The translations under genes and the position numbers were made by a program. Source: an uncultured Halomonas sp. (GTDB lineage Bacteria; Pseudomonadota; Gammaproteobacteria; Pseudomonadales; Halomonadaceae). Taken from it: a stretch of 64,000 nt of DNA. The stretch covers positions 1 to 64,000 of the forward strand of contig NZ_CANMTQ010000003.1 in assembly GCF_947500835.1 (NCBI RefSeq), read 5' to 3'. Below the pieces are notes generated by a model. It did not search any database, was not told the origin of the DNA, and was given only the letters and a program-made list of their open reading frames with translations. Shown here piece after piece: positions 44,866-54,142 of the stretch (position 1 is its first letter; every line of letters begins with the position of its first letter).

Positions 44866-45686
44866 ACCGCCTCACGGCAGCGTTACGGCGAGGGGGCTTG
44901 TGTGCGGCGCTGATGAGCGTCGTCCTTCAGGCCCAGGCCGTCGAGATCCTGCATTGGGATCGCACCCCGCTTGACGTCGCGCTGCCGGTCGGCACCGAGC
45001 GCGTCATCATCCTGGATCGCAACGTGCGGGTGGGGCTGCCGCGCGAGATCGCCGACGCCAATGTCCTGCGTGTGCAAAGCGCCGGCGGGGCGATCTATTT
45101 GAAAGCCAGCGAGCCCTTCGATACCCAGCGGGTGCGGATCCAGGACGTCGAGACCAACGAAGTCATCCTGTTCGATCTGACCGCGATGCAAGACGGGGCC
45201 AGCGACGAGGATATCCAGGTGGTGATCCCCGAGGGCGGTCAAACGACCGATGCGCCCCGGGAGGGTGACACGGATGACCAGACACCGGCCTTCGATCTGC
45301 CGGTCCCGGTGGTGTTGACCCGCTTTGCCGCCCAGACGCTTTATGCGCCGAGCCGAACCGTCGAGCCGGTCCCGGGGCTTAACCGGGTGGCGATGCGTCT
45401 GCCGTCCAGCATGCCCACGCTGCTTCCCGCGCTGCCGGTACGGACCACGCCGATTGCCGCCTGGAAGCTCGGCAGCTGGACCGTCACGGCGGTCAAGCTC
45501 GCCAATCGCGATCCGGCGCGCACCTTCGAGCTGGATCCGCGTTGGCTTCAGGGCGAGCTTTACAGTGCGACCTTCATGCACTCGACGCTGGGCCGGCGAG
45601 GCAGCGTCGAGGACACCACCACGGTCTTCATCGTGACCAACGGCCAATCGTTGGCTCAGGCATTACCGCCGGGAGGGGGCTCATGA
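44862..45686 (+). CDS. TIGR03749-family ICE protein (TraK/VirB9-like)
   Basis: 274 aa with a signal peptide (1-26, AQA). Mature start VEILHWDRTPLDVALPVGTERVIILDRNVRVGLP and beta-rich content fit DUF3438/TIGR03749, at the place of the outer-membrane core protein TraK. ATG 44862 has GAGGAGG upstream and overlaps the previous gene by 4 bases. Confidence 0.88.
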   Translation: MNRLTAALRRGGLCAALMSVVLQAQAVEILHWDRTPLDVALPVGTERVIILDRNVRVGLPREIADANVLRVQSAGGAIYLKASEPFDTQRVRIQDVETNEVILFDLTAMQDGASDEDIQVVIPEGGQTTDAPREGDTDDQTPAFDLPVPVVLTRFAAQTLYAPSRTVEPVPGLNRVAMRLPSSMPTLLPALPVRTTPIAAWKLGSWTVTAVKLANRDPARTFELDPRWLQGELYSATFMHSTLGRRGSVEDTTTVFIVTNGQSLAQALPPGGGS

Positions 45687-47143
45687 AACTCCAAGGCAAT
45701 ATGCTGCTCAAGATCGGCGTGCCGATACTGCTGATCGTCATGGCCATGATCGTCGTCAAGGGCTGTAGCAGCGACGAGGATGACGGGTCGGCAGCGTCTT
45801 CCGGGGACGATGCCACACGCATCCTGTCCCAGGAGGAGATGGAAGCGCTGGGGATCGACGGCGATTCCTCCAAGGACACCGTGGCCACGCTGGTCGGCAA
45901 ACTCAATGCCTGGGACCGTCAGCGCGTGCGTGATCAGCGCCAGGTCGATGAGCTGGTCGAGGAAAACACGCGCCTGGCGGATCGGGCCGCCAACGTCGAT
46001 CGCGCCGTGGAAGCGGCGATCGAGGCAGAGCGTGAGCGGCAACAGCGGATCCGCGAGCAGAACGAGAAATCTTTGCTGTCGCGCTTTGAGCAGCGTCTCA
46101 ACCGATTGCTGCCGAAAGACGGCGGCAGCGATGACATGCCGATCGGGCTGGGCCTGGAAGGCGGCGATGGTCCGGCCGAGCCGGCGTCCGAGCTTGCCTG
46201 GGTCGAGCCGATGGATACTCGACAAAGCGTGGGACGTACGGGCGGTCGCGCAGACGACGGGCCGGCTTTCGCGACTTCGTTCAGAGCCGCTGCCGGTGAA
46301 GCGGGCGCGCTTGCCTCACGCACCGGGAGTGCGATGACAGCGCAAGTGACCGGTCAACCGGATGCCGCCACCGTGGAGCCGGTCTACACCATTCCCCAAA
46401 ACGCGACGCTGATGGGCTCGCTTGCCATGACCGCGTTGCTGGGCCGCGTGCCGGTCGATGGCACCGTCAACGACCCCTACCCGTTCAAGGTCATGATCGG
46501 CCGCGACAACCTGACCGCCAACGGGATCGAGTTGCCGGAAGTAAAGGCGGCGGTTGCCAGCGGCACTGCCACCGGCGACTGGACGCTGTCCTGTGTGCGC
46601 GGCAACGTCACGAGCCTGACGTTCGTGTTCGAGGACGGCACGATTCGCACCGTGCCCACCCCGGAGGACGTCAACCAGAACAGCGGCAGCGGCAATCGCC
46701 AGGGCCAGGATCAGACCATCGGCGGCGGCAACGCCATCGGCTGGATCAGCGATCAGGCGGGCCTGCCCTGTATCAGCGGCCTGCGTCGCAGCAATGCCCA
46801 GCAGTATCTGGGGACGCAAAGTCTGCTCACCGCCGCCGGCGCAGGCGTTGCCACGCTACTTGCCGACGACGATTCGACCTCGATCACCTCGTTCGGTGCC
46901 GACGGTACGATCTCCCAGGCCATGAGCGGCAATCAGGCCGTGGGCCAGATCATGAGCCAGGGTGTCAGCGACATGAGCCAGTGGGTCAACCGACTCTACG
47001 GTGAGGCGTTTGCCGCCGTGTACGTGCCCCCTGGCCAGCAGGTGGCCATCCACATCAACAAGCAGTTGCCGATCGATTACGAAACCGAAGGGAGGAAGGT
47101 GCGCTATGAGACATCAACGGCCACCACAGTCGGACTCGACTGA
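45683..47143 (+). CDS. traB: TIGR03752-family ICE protein (TraB/VirB10-like)
   Basis: 486 aa. N-terminal membrane helix (about 7-26), long coiled coil (65-155, RVRDQRQVDELVEENTRLADRAAN), linker, then a beta-barrel core with EPVYTIPQNATLMGSLAMTALLGRVPVDGTVNDPYPFKVMIGRDNLTANG, as in VirB10/TraB. It spans from the inner to the outer membrane. GGGAGGGG precedes ATG 45683. Confidence 0.9.
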   Translation: MKLQGNMLLKIGVPILLIVMAMIVVKGCSSDEDDGSAASSGDDATRILSQEEMEALGIDGDSSKDTVATLVGKLNAWDRQRVRDQRQVDELVEENTRLADRAANVDRAVEAAIEAERERQQRIREQNEKSLLSRFEQRLNRLLPKDGGSDDMPIGLGLEGGDGPAEPASELAWVEPMDTRQSVGRTGGRADDGPAFATSFRAAAGEAGALASRTGSAMTAQVTGQPDAATVEPVYTIPQNATLMGSLAMTALLGRVPVDGTVNDPYPFKVMIGRDNLTANGIELPEVKAAVASGTATGDWTLSCVRGNVTSLTFVFEDGTIRTVPTPEDVNQNSGSGNRQGQDQTIGGGNAIGWISDQAGLPCISGLRRSNAQQYLGTQSLLTAAGAGVATLLADDDSTSITSFGADGTISQAMSGNQAVGQIMSQGVSDMSQWVNRLYGEAFAAVYVPPGQQVAIHINKQLPIDYETEGRKVRYETSTATTVGLD

Positions 47144-47600
47144 TCAACGCGTGATGCCGCGCTCTGCGCTGATCGCGCTCGCACTCATGAGCCTGGGACT
47201 GCTGGCCGGCTGTGCCACGTCCAAGGATGAACTGATGCCCACCAGCGGCGTGACCATGCAGGAGCTCTGGAAGCAGGGAATCAGTGAAACCGGTTCAGCG
47301 AGCGTCTCCGATGACGCGGATCGGCAAGGGGTCGTGGCCGCGCGTGGTGCGCTGCGACGCCCGATCGGTGCCATGCAGATGGTGGATGAGCGCACCCGCT
47401 ATACCCGGGAGGCGGCCAACGAGATTGTCAGCCAGTTTGCGCGCCTGCCCAACCCGGACCTGGTGATCTACATCTACCCGCACCTGGCCGGCAACGCGGC
47501 GATGCCGGTGCCGGGCTACTCCTCCGTATTTCCGCTGTACGACACGCCGCAGTACGCCATGCCCGGTGAGGGCGCACGACCGGTGGGGAGGACACGTTGA
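47106..47600 (+). CDS. TIGR03751-family conjugal transfer lipoprotein (TraV/VirB7-like)
   Basis: 164 aa. The lipoprotein signal MPRSALIALALMSLGLLAGC begins 16 residues after the ATG at 47106, which has a good GGGAGG site; ATG 47154 would place the signal at the N-terminus but lacks one. The mature part fits TIGR03751. It overlaps the stop of traB by 38 bases and the ATPase gene by TGATG. Confidence 0.86.
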   Translation: MRHQRPPQSDSTDQRVMPRSALIALALMSLGLLAGCATSKDELMPTSGVTMQELWKQGISETGSASVSDDADRQGVVAARGALRRPIGAMQMVDERTRYTREAANEIVSQFARLPNPDLVIYIYPHLAGNAAMPVPGYSSVFPLYDTPQYAMPGEGARPVGRTR

Positions 47601-50542
47601 TGTCTGCCTTCGATAACGTCATGACCCGGCTGTTCCCGCCCAAGCACACGGAACCGGCGAAGGGTATCGATCCCGAGGATGACACCGCCTCGCCTGAAGC
47701 GCTCAACGAACGCGCCTTGTTGACCGACGAGACCGGGCGACCGCTGTCATTGCCGCGTGGCAAGCTGCCGAGCATGGCCAGTATTCGCCGCGCCTATCAG
47801 CGCGCGCCGTCCTTTGCCAGCCGCTTGCCCTGGGTCGAGTATCTGCCCGCGTCGGGCTGTTTTTTGCTCGAGGATGGGGTCTCCCTGGGCATGGTGGGTG
47901 AGGTGACCCCGGCACCGTCCGAGGGCCGCTCGCTCGAGGCGCTGGAGGCGGTACGCGATCAGATCGAGTCGGCGCTGCAGGACAGTCTGCCGGAAATGGA
48001 TACCCATCAGTGGGTGGTGCAGCTCTACACCCAGGACGATACCGACCCGCGCGAGGATCTCGAGCGCATTCGCGAAGCGATCCCCGAGGCGCTCAGAGAG
48101 ACCCCCTACACCCAGGCCTGGCTTGCCAGCATGGAGGCGCATTTCAAGGCGATCTCCAAGCCGCAAGGCCTGTTCGAGGACGACCTGGTCACCCAGACCG
48201 TGTGGCGAGGCCAGACCCGACGCACGCGCCTGGTGCTGTATCGCTGGGTCGGCAAGAACAAGGGCAAGGCCAAGCTCGGCGAGCGCCGCTCACGGCTATC
48301 GCCGGAGGCCATGATCAATCACGTCTTCGGCAAGCTGGAGTCAAAGCTCGCCAGCGCCGGGCTGCCGGTGCGCCGCTATGACGGACGCGACTTTCACCGC
48401 TGGATGATGCCCCGCTTCAACCCGCGTCCGCGCTTTTCACCGGACGACCCCCAGCGCTTTTATGATCTCTTCGACTATCCCGGCGACGACCCGGACGAGA
48501 AGCTGTGGTCCTTCGATCTGTCCGAGGGCATGCTGGCAAGCTCGCCCCGCGCCGACGCCGACAATGGGCTGTGGTACTTCGACGGCGAACCGCAGCGGGT
48601 GATCCCGGTCGAGGAGCTGCGCAGGGTGCCCAAGGTGGGGCATCTGACCGCCGAGATTCCGCGCGGCCAGACCTCGGTGCGCAATGCCACCTTTGACGTG
48701 CTGCCCCTGGGGATCGAGGCCTGCCTGACGCTGGTGGCCATTCCCCAGGAGCCTCTGGAGAGTCATATCGAACAGCTGCACAAATCGGCGGTGGGCGACA
48801 GCGTGCTGGCCGAGAACGTGCGCAAGGATTGCAAGCAAGCGCGTCAGTTCCTGGGTCAGGATCACAAGATGTATCAGTCGTCGTTGGCGTTTTTCGTCAG
48901 TGGTCGTGACGAGAAGGAGCTGGACCAGCGTGTTCTCGAGCTGACGACGCAGCTCAGCACCGCCGATCTCAAGCCGGTCGAACCGGAGAACGAGGTGGCC
49001 GGGCTCAATACCTACCTGCGCTGGCTGCCGATGAATTACGATCCCGAGATCGATCGGGTCAATCGCTGGTACACCCGGTTCAACTTTGTCCAGCACCTGG
49101 CCAACCTGGCCCCCTTGTACGGCCGGGCACGCGGCACCGGCCATCCCGGCATCAGCTTTTTCAACCGCGGCGGTGAATCGTTGACCTTCGATCCACTGCA
49201 CAAGCTCGACCGTAAGCAAAACGGTCACATGTTCGTGTTCGGTCCCACCGGCGCGGGCAAGTCCGCCACCCTGAACTCGATGCTGGCTCAGGTCATGGCC
49301 ATGCGTCGCCCCCGTCTGTTCATCATCGAGAAGGGCAATTCGTTTGGCCTGCTTGCGGACTATTTCGAGCGCATGGGCATGTCGGTCAACAAGGTCAAGC
49401 TCGCCCCCGGGGCGAATGCCAGGCTGCCGCCTTTTGGCGAAGCCCACCGCTTGCTGGAGCCCGAGATGCAGGCGCGCCGCGTCGTGCGCGATCGTCAGGA
49501 TTTCGATGAATCGCCGGACGCCCCCGCCGAGACCCCAGAGGAGATGCTCGAGGCGATCAATACCGAGGAGGACGGCGACGAAGACGTCGAGCGCGATCTG
49601 CTCGGTGAGATGGAGATGATGGCCCGTCTCATGATCACCGGCGGCGATCCCAAGGAAGAGGCCGACTATCGCCGCGCCGACAGCCGCATGGTGCGCGATG
49701 CGGTGATGATGGCCGCCGAGCGCGCTCATGGCGAGGAGCGTCAGTGTCTGTCTGAGGACGTGCGTCAGGCGTTTTACACCCTGTCCCGGGACGAGCGACT
49801 CCCGCAAAACCGTCGGCAGCGCGCCTACGCCATGGGCGAGAGCATCGGCATGTTCTGCGACGGCTTCGACGGGCAGGTCTTCAATCAGCCCGGCGAGGCC
49901 TGGCCCGAGTGCGACGTGACCCTGATCGATCTGGCCCACTACGCCAACCCCGGCTACGAGGCGCAGCTGGCCCTGGCAGTGATGTCGATCACCAACATGA
50001 TCACCACGCTGGCCGAGCGGGATCAGTACAGCGGTCGACCGATCGTGCAGGCGGTCGACGAATGCCACCTGATGACAGTCAATCCGCTGCTTGCGCCGTA
50101 TTTTGTTGGCGTGGCCAAGATGGGCCGCAAGCTCGCCTTATGGTTATGGTTGGCGACCCAGAACGTCAAGGACTTCCCGGACGTCGCCGCCAAGATGCTC
50201 AACATGATGGAGTGGTGGCTGCTGCTCAACATGCCGCCCAACGAGATCGCCGAGGTGGCGCGCTTCAAGACGCTGACCCCGGAGCAGCGGCTATTGATCG
50301 AGTCCGCGACCAAGGCATCGGGCAAGTACACCGAGGGGGTGGTGCTGGGGGGACGCTTGCAGTCGCTGTTTCGGGTGGTACCGCCAAGTCTGTATCTGTC
50401 GCTGGCCGGCACCGAGCCGGAGGAGAAGGCAGAGCGGGCGGAGATCATGCGTGAGTTTGGCTGCTCCGAGCTCGATGCGGCGATCAAGGTAGCCGAGCGC
50501 CTGGACAAGCTGCGCGGCCTCGAGCCGGTCGCGGCGGCCTAG
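47600..50542 (+). CDS. traC: Conjugative transfer ATPase TraC (VirB4-like, TIGR03744)
   Basis: 980 aa. A helical/beta N-terminal half with LPWVEYLPASGCFLLEDGVSLGMVGEVTP is followed by the ATPase half: Walker A GPTGAGKSATLN (548-555), VQAVDECHLM (Walker B), and LWLWLATQNVKDF. A charged insertion (about 625-700) is rich in Glu/Asp. It powers the type IV secretion channel. The true start is ATG 47600, coupled to the lipoprotein gene. Confidence 0.94.
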   Translation: MSAFDNVMTRLFPPKHTEPAKGIDPEDDTASPEALNERALLTDETGRPLSLPRGKLPSMASIRRAYQRAPSFASRLPWVEYLPASGCFLLEDGVSLGMVGEVTPAPSEGRSLEALEAVRDQIESALQDSLPEMDTHQWVVQLYTQDDTDPREDLERIREAIPEALRETPYTQAWLASMEAHFKAISKPQGLFEDDLVTQTVWRGQTRRTRLVLYRWVGKNKGKAKLGERRSRLSPEAMINHVFGKLESKLASAGLPVRRYDGRDFHRWMMPRFNPRPRFSPDDPQRFYDLFDYPGDDPDEKLWSFDLSEGMLASSPRADADNGLWYFDGEPQRVIPVEELRRVPKVGHLTAEIPRGQTSVRNATFDVLPLGIEACLTLVAIPQEPLESHIEQLHKSAVGDSVLAENVRKDCKQARQFLGQDHKMYQSSLAFFVSGRDEKELDQRVLELTTQLSTADLKPVEPENEVAGLNTYLRWLPMNYDPEIDRVNRWYTRFNFVQHLANLAPLYGRARGTGHPGISFFNRGGESLTFDPLHKLDRKQNGHMFVFGPTGAGKSATLNSMLAQVMAMRRPRLFIIEKGNSFGLLADYFERMGMSVNKVKLAPGANARLPPFGEAHRLLEPEMQARRVVRDRQDFDESPDAPAETPEEMLEAINTEEDGDEDVERDLLGEMEMMARLMITGGDPKEEADYRRADSRMVRDAVMMAAERAHGEERQCLSEDVRQAFYTLSRDERLPQNRRQRAYAMGESIGMFCDGFDGQVFNQPGEAWPECDVTLIDLAHYANPGYEAQLALAVMSITNMITTLAERDQYSGRPIVQAVDECHLMTVNPLLAPYFVGVAKMGRKLALWLWLATQNVKDFPDVAAKMLNMMEWWLLLNMPPNEIAEVARFKTLTPEQRLLIESATKASGKYTEGVVLGGRLQSLFRVVPPSLYLSLAGTEPEEKAERAEIMREFGCSELDAAIKVAERLDKLRGLEPVAAA

Positions 50543-50546
50543 TCCG

Positions 50547-51092
50547 ATGATCGACAGCCGTCTGCTGCTGCTCATTCCGATGGCTGTCGTGCTTGGCCTG
50601 GGCCTGTGGCGTTTCACGCACTTTGTGATGGCACGCCGGCGTCTCCCGTATCAGTCTCGCACAGCACTCAACTCACCCACCGAGCAGGCATTTTATGCTG
50701 CCATCTCGCGCGCCGTGGGCACGCAGGTGATAATCGCCTGCAAGGTGCGCGTGGCCGACGTGCTCGAGGTCCGCTTTCGCAAGCGTCATCGGCGCGATCG
50801 GCGCTGGTGGTATCACTTTCGCCAGATCAGCGCGAAACACGTCGATTTCGTGCTATGTACGCCGCATGGGGGGCGCATTCTGCTGGCTATCGAACTTGAC
50901 GACCGCAGTCATGCACGTAGCGATCGCAAGCGCAGCGATCGATTCAAGGATCGGGCGTTTGCCTCGGCCGGCGTGCCGCTGGTGCGGTTTACTGCGCGTC
51001 GCCAGTACGATGCCGAAACAATTCATACTAAAATAGCGCCTCATATCTGTCTCACGACCCCAAAGAAGGATCGGTTGAATGACAAACTATAA
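50547..51092 (+). CDS. DUF2726 (nuclease-like) membrane-anchored protein
   Basis: 181 aa. An N-terminal membrane helix (about 6-26) and a DUF2726 domain: SPTEQAFYAAISRAVG, HVDFVLCTPHGGRILLAIELDDRSHARSDRKRSDRFKDRAFASAGVPLVRF. The D...E-x-D pattern (VDFVL, AIELD) resembles PD-(D/E)XK nucleases. An enzyme of this kind inside a tra operon is unusual; activity is not shown. Confidence 0.8.
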   Translation: MIDSRLLLLIPMAVVLGLGLWRFTHFVMARRRLPYQSRTALNSPTEQAFYAAISRAVGTQVIIACKVRVADVLEVRFRKRHRRDRRWWYHFRQISAKHVDFVLCTPHGGRILLAIELDDRSHARSDRKRSDRFKDRAFASAGVPLVRFTARRQYDAETIHTKIAPHICLTTPKKDRLNDKL

Positions 51093-51732
51093 AATTACTC
51101 GCCCACTCAGCGGCGACGCTCGCCTACGTACGCTGCATCTGCTGCCCGTTCTTCAAGTCGATCCGTTCGATCGCGTAACCTCTGATGCCATCTCGCTGAC
51201 GGTCTCGGTCAGCTGGCTCGATGTGCCGGTGACACCCGATAGCGGCTGGATCATCCGGCAACCCTATCCCAATCAGCTGTATTTTGTCGGCGGCTCCGAC
51301 GACTGCCATCTAGGACACTTGATCCCTCTGGGCGATGATCAGACCCGCGGGGAGGTCACCTTTCACTGGACCGTGGCGGCGCCGAATCGGCCTCCCGGGC
51401 ATTTTCAGGTCACGCATCGACTGGATCTTACCTTCGAGACCGGCACCGCTCGGGTGTACTCCATGGACGTGGCCAACTGGTGGTCGCATAGCGAGTTCGT
51501 CAGCCAGGAGCGCCCGATACCCGAGATCGGTCGCAACTGTGTCTCGCGGCTGACGGCGCACGGGCTGTCACCCCTGCGACAGGCCGAGGTCGAGGAATCG
51601 GTGCGCGCGGGCTATCGTCACCTGGCCATCCAGGAAACCCTGGCACTGCCCGCGATTACCCTGAACGACTGCTGGACCGTCGAAACCTACGGCGGTGACA
51701 ACGCCGTGAACGCGCTGAAGGCGCTGCAATGA
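51079..51732 (+). CDS. ICE hypothetical protein in the tra operon
   Basis: 217 aa, no signal or membrane part. Beta-rich, with WLDVPVTPDSGWIIRQPYPNQLYFVGGSDD and RVYSMDVANWWSHSEFVSQERPIPEIGRN. I do not recognise a family. It overlaps the DUF2726 gene by 14 bases and the DsbC-like gene by 4, so it is translated with them. Confidence 0.72.
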   Translation: MTNYKITRPLSGDARLRTLHLLPVLQVDPFDRVTSDAISLTVSVSWLDVPVTPDSGWIIRQPYPNQLYFVGGSDDCHLGHLIPLGDDQTRGEVTFHWTVAAPNRPPGHFQVTHRLDLTFETGTARVYSMDVANWWSHSEFVSQERPIPEIGRNCVSRLTAHGLSPLRQAEVEESVRAGYRHLAIQETLALPAITLNDCWTVETYGGDNAVNALKALQ

Positions 51733-52487
51733 CACCCAACACGCTCGTCTCCATCACCGCCGGGACCGGCTTTTTACTCTTGGCCGCAGTCCCGGGGTTT
51801 GCTGATCAGGCTGAGGTACCCGACACCCTCAAGACGCTCACCCTCAACGGCCAGACCGTCACGCCGCAGGCGGTGCGGCGGGTTGATCTTGAAGGACCGC
51901 TCTATGAGGTGCGCCTGCGCAACGGGGATACCTTCTACAGCGACGCCGAGGGGCGGCATCTGGTGGTGGGCACGCTCTTCGACAATGCCCCGGACGGGCT
52001 TGTCAACGTCACAGAACGCCACGACCGACAACGTCGGCTGGACCAGCTGAAGGATTTTCCCGAGCAGGGCACGGTCCTCTACCACGGCCAGGGCAATGCC
52101 ATCGGCGAGATCACGGTCTTCACCGACCCGAGCTGTCCGTACTGCCAGACACTGCACCAGGACATCGATCGGCTTACGGCGGCCGGCGTGAGTGTGCGCT
52201 ACGTGCCCTATCCACGCGGTGGTGAAGGGTCCCCCGCTGCCGAGCAATGGGCGCAGGTGCTGTGCGCGGACGATGCACATGCGGCGATGACAGCGGCCTT
52301 CGGCAGCAAGGCGTTGGACGATACGCCGACACCGGCGTGCCGGCAAGCGGTCGACGACGGCTTTTGGCTGGGACAGCGATTCGGGATCCAGGGCACCCCC
52401 GCGATCGTGCTGCCCGATGGCGAGATGGGACAGGGGTACGTGCCTGCCGGGGAGTTGATACAGGCAATAGAGAGATCCAGGCAATGA
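51729..52487 (+). CDS. DsbC-like periplasmic thiol:disulfide isomerase
   Basis: 252 aa. Signal peptide (1-25), a DsbC-type dimerisation domain (about 30-95) and a thioredoxin domain with EITVFTDPSCPYCQTLHQDI (active-site CPYC, 136-139) and the cis-Pro in GIQGTPAIVLPDG. Conjugation systems carry such enzymes to fold Cys-rich proteins like TraU and TraN, two of which follow here (53186, 54143). Confidence 0.9.
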   Translation: MTPNTLVSITAGTGFLLLAAVPGFADQAEVPDTLKTLTLNGQTVTPQAVRRVDLEGPLYEVRLRNGDTFYSDAEGRHLVVGTLFDNAPDGLVNVTERHDRQRRLDQLKDFPEQGTVLYHGQGNAIGEITVFTDPSCPYCQTLHQDIDRLTAAGVSVRYVPYPRGGEGSPAAEQWAQVLCADDAHAAMTAAFGSKALDDTPTPACRQAVDDGFWLGQRFGIQGTPAIVLPDGEMGQGYVPAGELIQAIERSRQ

Positions 52488-52660
52488 GGGCACAGCGTCA
52501 GCGAGAAATCGTCATGGACGCGATGCGCTTTGCTGCAGAAGACGATGAGCCTGCCGCGTTTTTGAAGCTATGGCTTGAGGGCGACTGGCAAGCACTTGCA
52601 TGCGAGTGGCCTGACTACCCAATTCCACCTGAACTTCAAGAAGCCCTTCCCTCAGCTTGA
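52484..52660 (+). CDS. Small hypothetical protein
   Basis: 58 aa, starting MRAQRQREIVMDAMRFAAED and ending LQEALPSA. It overlaps the DsbC-like stop (ATGA), as elsewhere in this operon, which supports translation. No family recognised; the ribosome site is weak. An internal ATG at 52514 is an alternative start. Confidence 0.55.
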   Translation: MRAQRQREIVMDAMRFAAEDDEPAAFLKLWLEGDWQALACEWPDYPIPPELQEALPSA

Positions 52661-52679
52661 GAAAACCTGCCGATCGCGT

Positions 52680-52691
52680 TTAACGTTTTCC
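52680..52691 (+). promoter_or_regulatory. ICE operator-like motif, copy 6
   Basis: TTAACGTTTTCC, an exact consensus match, followed by CTGACCCCGCC. It ends 63 bases before the TIGR03757 start codon and marks the third transfer unit. Confidence 0.65.
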
Positions 52692-52754
52692 AGCGCGCTT
52701 TCTGACCCCGCCTGTCAGCCTTCCTGTTCTGGATGTCCTTCTGGGAGCTGACCC

Positions 52755-53189
52755 ATGCACATGATCCCCTTGCGGCCACGCGCCGCGCCAATGACCGCCT
52801 GTCTTGTCGCTACCGCGATCGCATGCAGCAGTGCCGTTGCCGGTGTCGAGGTGTTTACCGTTGCCGGCGAGCCGGTAGTCAACGTTCCCGTCACGGCGGC
52901 TGTGGTCGAGCTCGACGCGCCGGCGCGTCTGGACGCCCAGATCTCGCAGAACCTGCCGGCGAATCCCGAGCGGGCCAAGCAGGTGCTGCACTCGCGCATG
53001 AAGGGGCCGCAGTGGCAGGCCACCCTCAAACGCTACGCCGAGCTGCACACCGGCGTCGCGCGGGCCTGGATGCTGGGCATCGAGAAGGTGCCCGCCGTGG
53101 TCGTCGATAGTCAGTACGTGATCTATGGCGAGCCGGATGTGCAGGCCGCCCTGGAGAAAATCGCCCAGACGCGCGGGAGTACGCCATGA
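52755..53189 (+). CDS. TIGR03757-family ICE protein (TrbC/TraW-like)
   Basis: 144 aa with a signal peptide (about 1-29). DUF1525 pattern: VEVFTVAGEPVVNVPVTAAVVELDAP and QWQATLKRYAELHTGVARAWMLGIEKVPAVVVDSQYVIYGEPDV, the last a thioredoxin-like segment. It opens the TIGR03757-03756-03755 trio. GGGAG precedes ATG 52755; it overlaps the next gene by 4 bases. Confidence 0.88.
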   Translation: MHMIPLRPRAAPMTACLVATAIACSSAVAGVEVFTVAGEPVVNVPVTAAVVELDAPARLDAQISQNLPANPERAKQVLHSRMKGPQWQATLKRYAELHTGVARAWMLGIEKVPAVVVDSQYVIYGEPDVQAALEKIAQTRGSTP

Positions 53190-54139
53190 GCCGCACACCG
53201 ACACTACTGCCTGCGGCCTTGACCGCTGCCCTGACCCTCGGACTGACCAGCATGATGGCCATGCCGGCCCCACCCACCATTACCACCCCGACGATCGTTC
53301 AATCCGCTGTCAGCCCCGAATGTCTCGAGTACGAGGTGATCGGGCTGTGCGCCTGGCTTGCCTGTTCCCCCACGGGTTGCACGGTGAATACCTCGATTCG
53401 GGTCAAGCATTTCATCCCGGAACTTGTCGTGTCCGCCTACGAGAACACCGGCGAGAATCCCTGGACCGAGATCGCGATGCTCTCACCGCCGCTGGGCGAT
53501 GCGCTGGGCGGTGGCTCGACCAACGAAGCGGAAACCCATGAACACGACAATACCCGGTTCAAGAATGTTGACGCGATCGGGCATCCGAGCGAGCTTTTTT
53601 ATGAGTTTGCCAGCGGCTTCGGCTGGCTCTGTGAAAGTGACGCGATAGCGTTCAATCCCTATTTCATTTCCACCCTGGACGCTCTGGCCTGGCGGTCGGG
53701 GATTCCCGAGATGGCCTATCCCGAAGCCCTGACCCCCGGCATGCGCGAGATGGGGGTGCCGGGCGATCTGTGGAGCCCGATCTATCCGCGTAGCGGTTTC
53801 GTCTCCCAGACCCACGACTACAAGGTGGCAGCCGCCACGGCGCAACGCGCCGCCGATGTGGTCACGCGTCTCGGTCAGCCGCATGTCTATCAATCGCTGG
53901 CCCCTATCGAGGACATCAATAGCGGGCGCTGGCCGCCTGAACCGGTCATGGAAGGGGATCCCGAGACCCACAAGTGGCAGCGTCTTCTGCCCGACATGAC
54001 GATGGCCTGCGCAATCTTTCCCGATGGGGGTGAGAACAACCAGCTTGTGCCGCCGGGCGATTACGTCTGGTCGCTGTGGCGGCCCTATCGCTGCTGCCAG
54101 AAACGGGGCCAGGAACTGCTGATGTTCACCGGGGAATAA
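53186..54139 (+). CDS. traU: TIGR03756-family ICE protein (TraU-like)
   Basis: 317 aa with a signal peptide (1-29). TraU-type mature part: VIGLCAWLACSPTGCTVNTSIRVKHFIPELVVSAYENTGENPWTE, FASGFGWLCESDAIAFNPYFISTLDALAWRSG and the C-terminal YVWSLWRPYRCCQKRG. Several Cys pairs would need the DsbC-like enzyme. Required for DNA transfer and pilus assembly in related systems. Confidence 0.91.
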   Translation: MSRTPTLLPAALTAALTLGLTSMMAMPAPPTITTPTIVQSAVSPECLEYEVIGLCAWLACSPTGCTVNTSIRVKHFIPELVVSAYENTGENPWTEIAMLSPPLGDALGGGSTNEAETHEHDNTRFKNVDAIGHPSELFYEFASGFGWLCESDAIAFNPYFISTLDALAWRSGIPEMAYPEALTPGMREMGVPGDLWSPIYPRSGFVSQTHDYKVAAATAQRAADVVTRLGQPHVYQSLAPIEDINSGRWPPEPVMEGDPETHKWQRLLPDMTMACAIFPDGGENNQLVPPGDYVWSLWRPYRCCQKRGQELLMFTGE

Positions 54140-54142
54140 GTC

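Noticed and set aside
47006..47105. Frame upstream of the TIGR03751 lipoprotein start as part of that protein
   Set aside because: It overlaps traB and the good ribosome site sits just before ATG 47106.
48437..50068. 543-codon minus-strand reading frame
   Set aside because: It is antisense to the VirB4-like ATPase gene and has no domain-like features or ribosome site.
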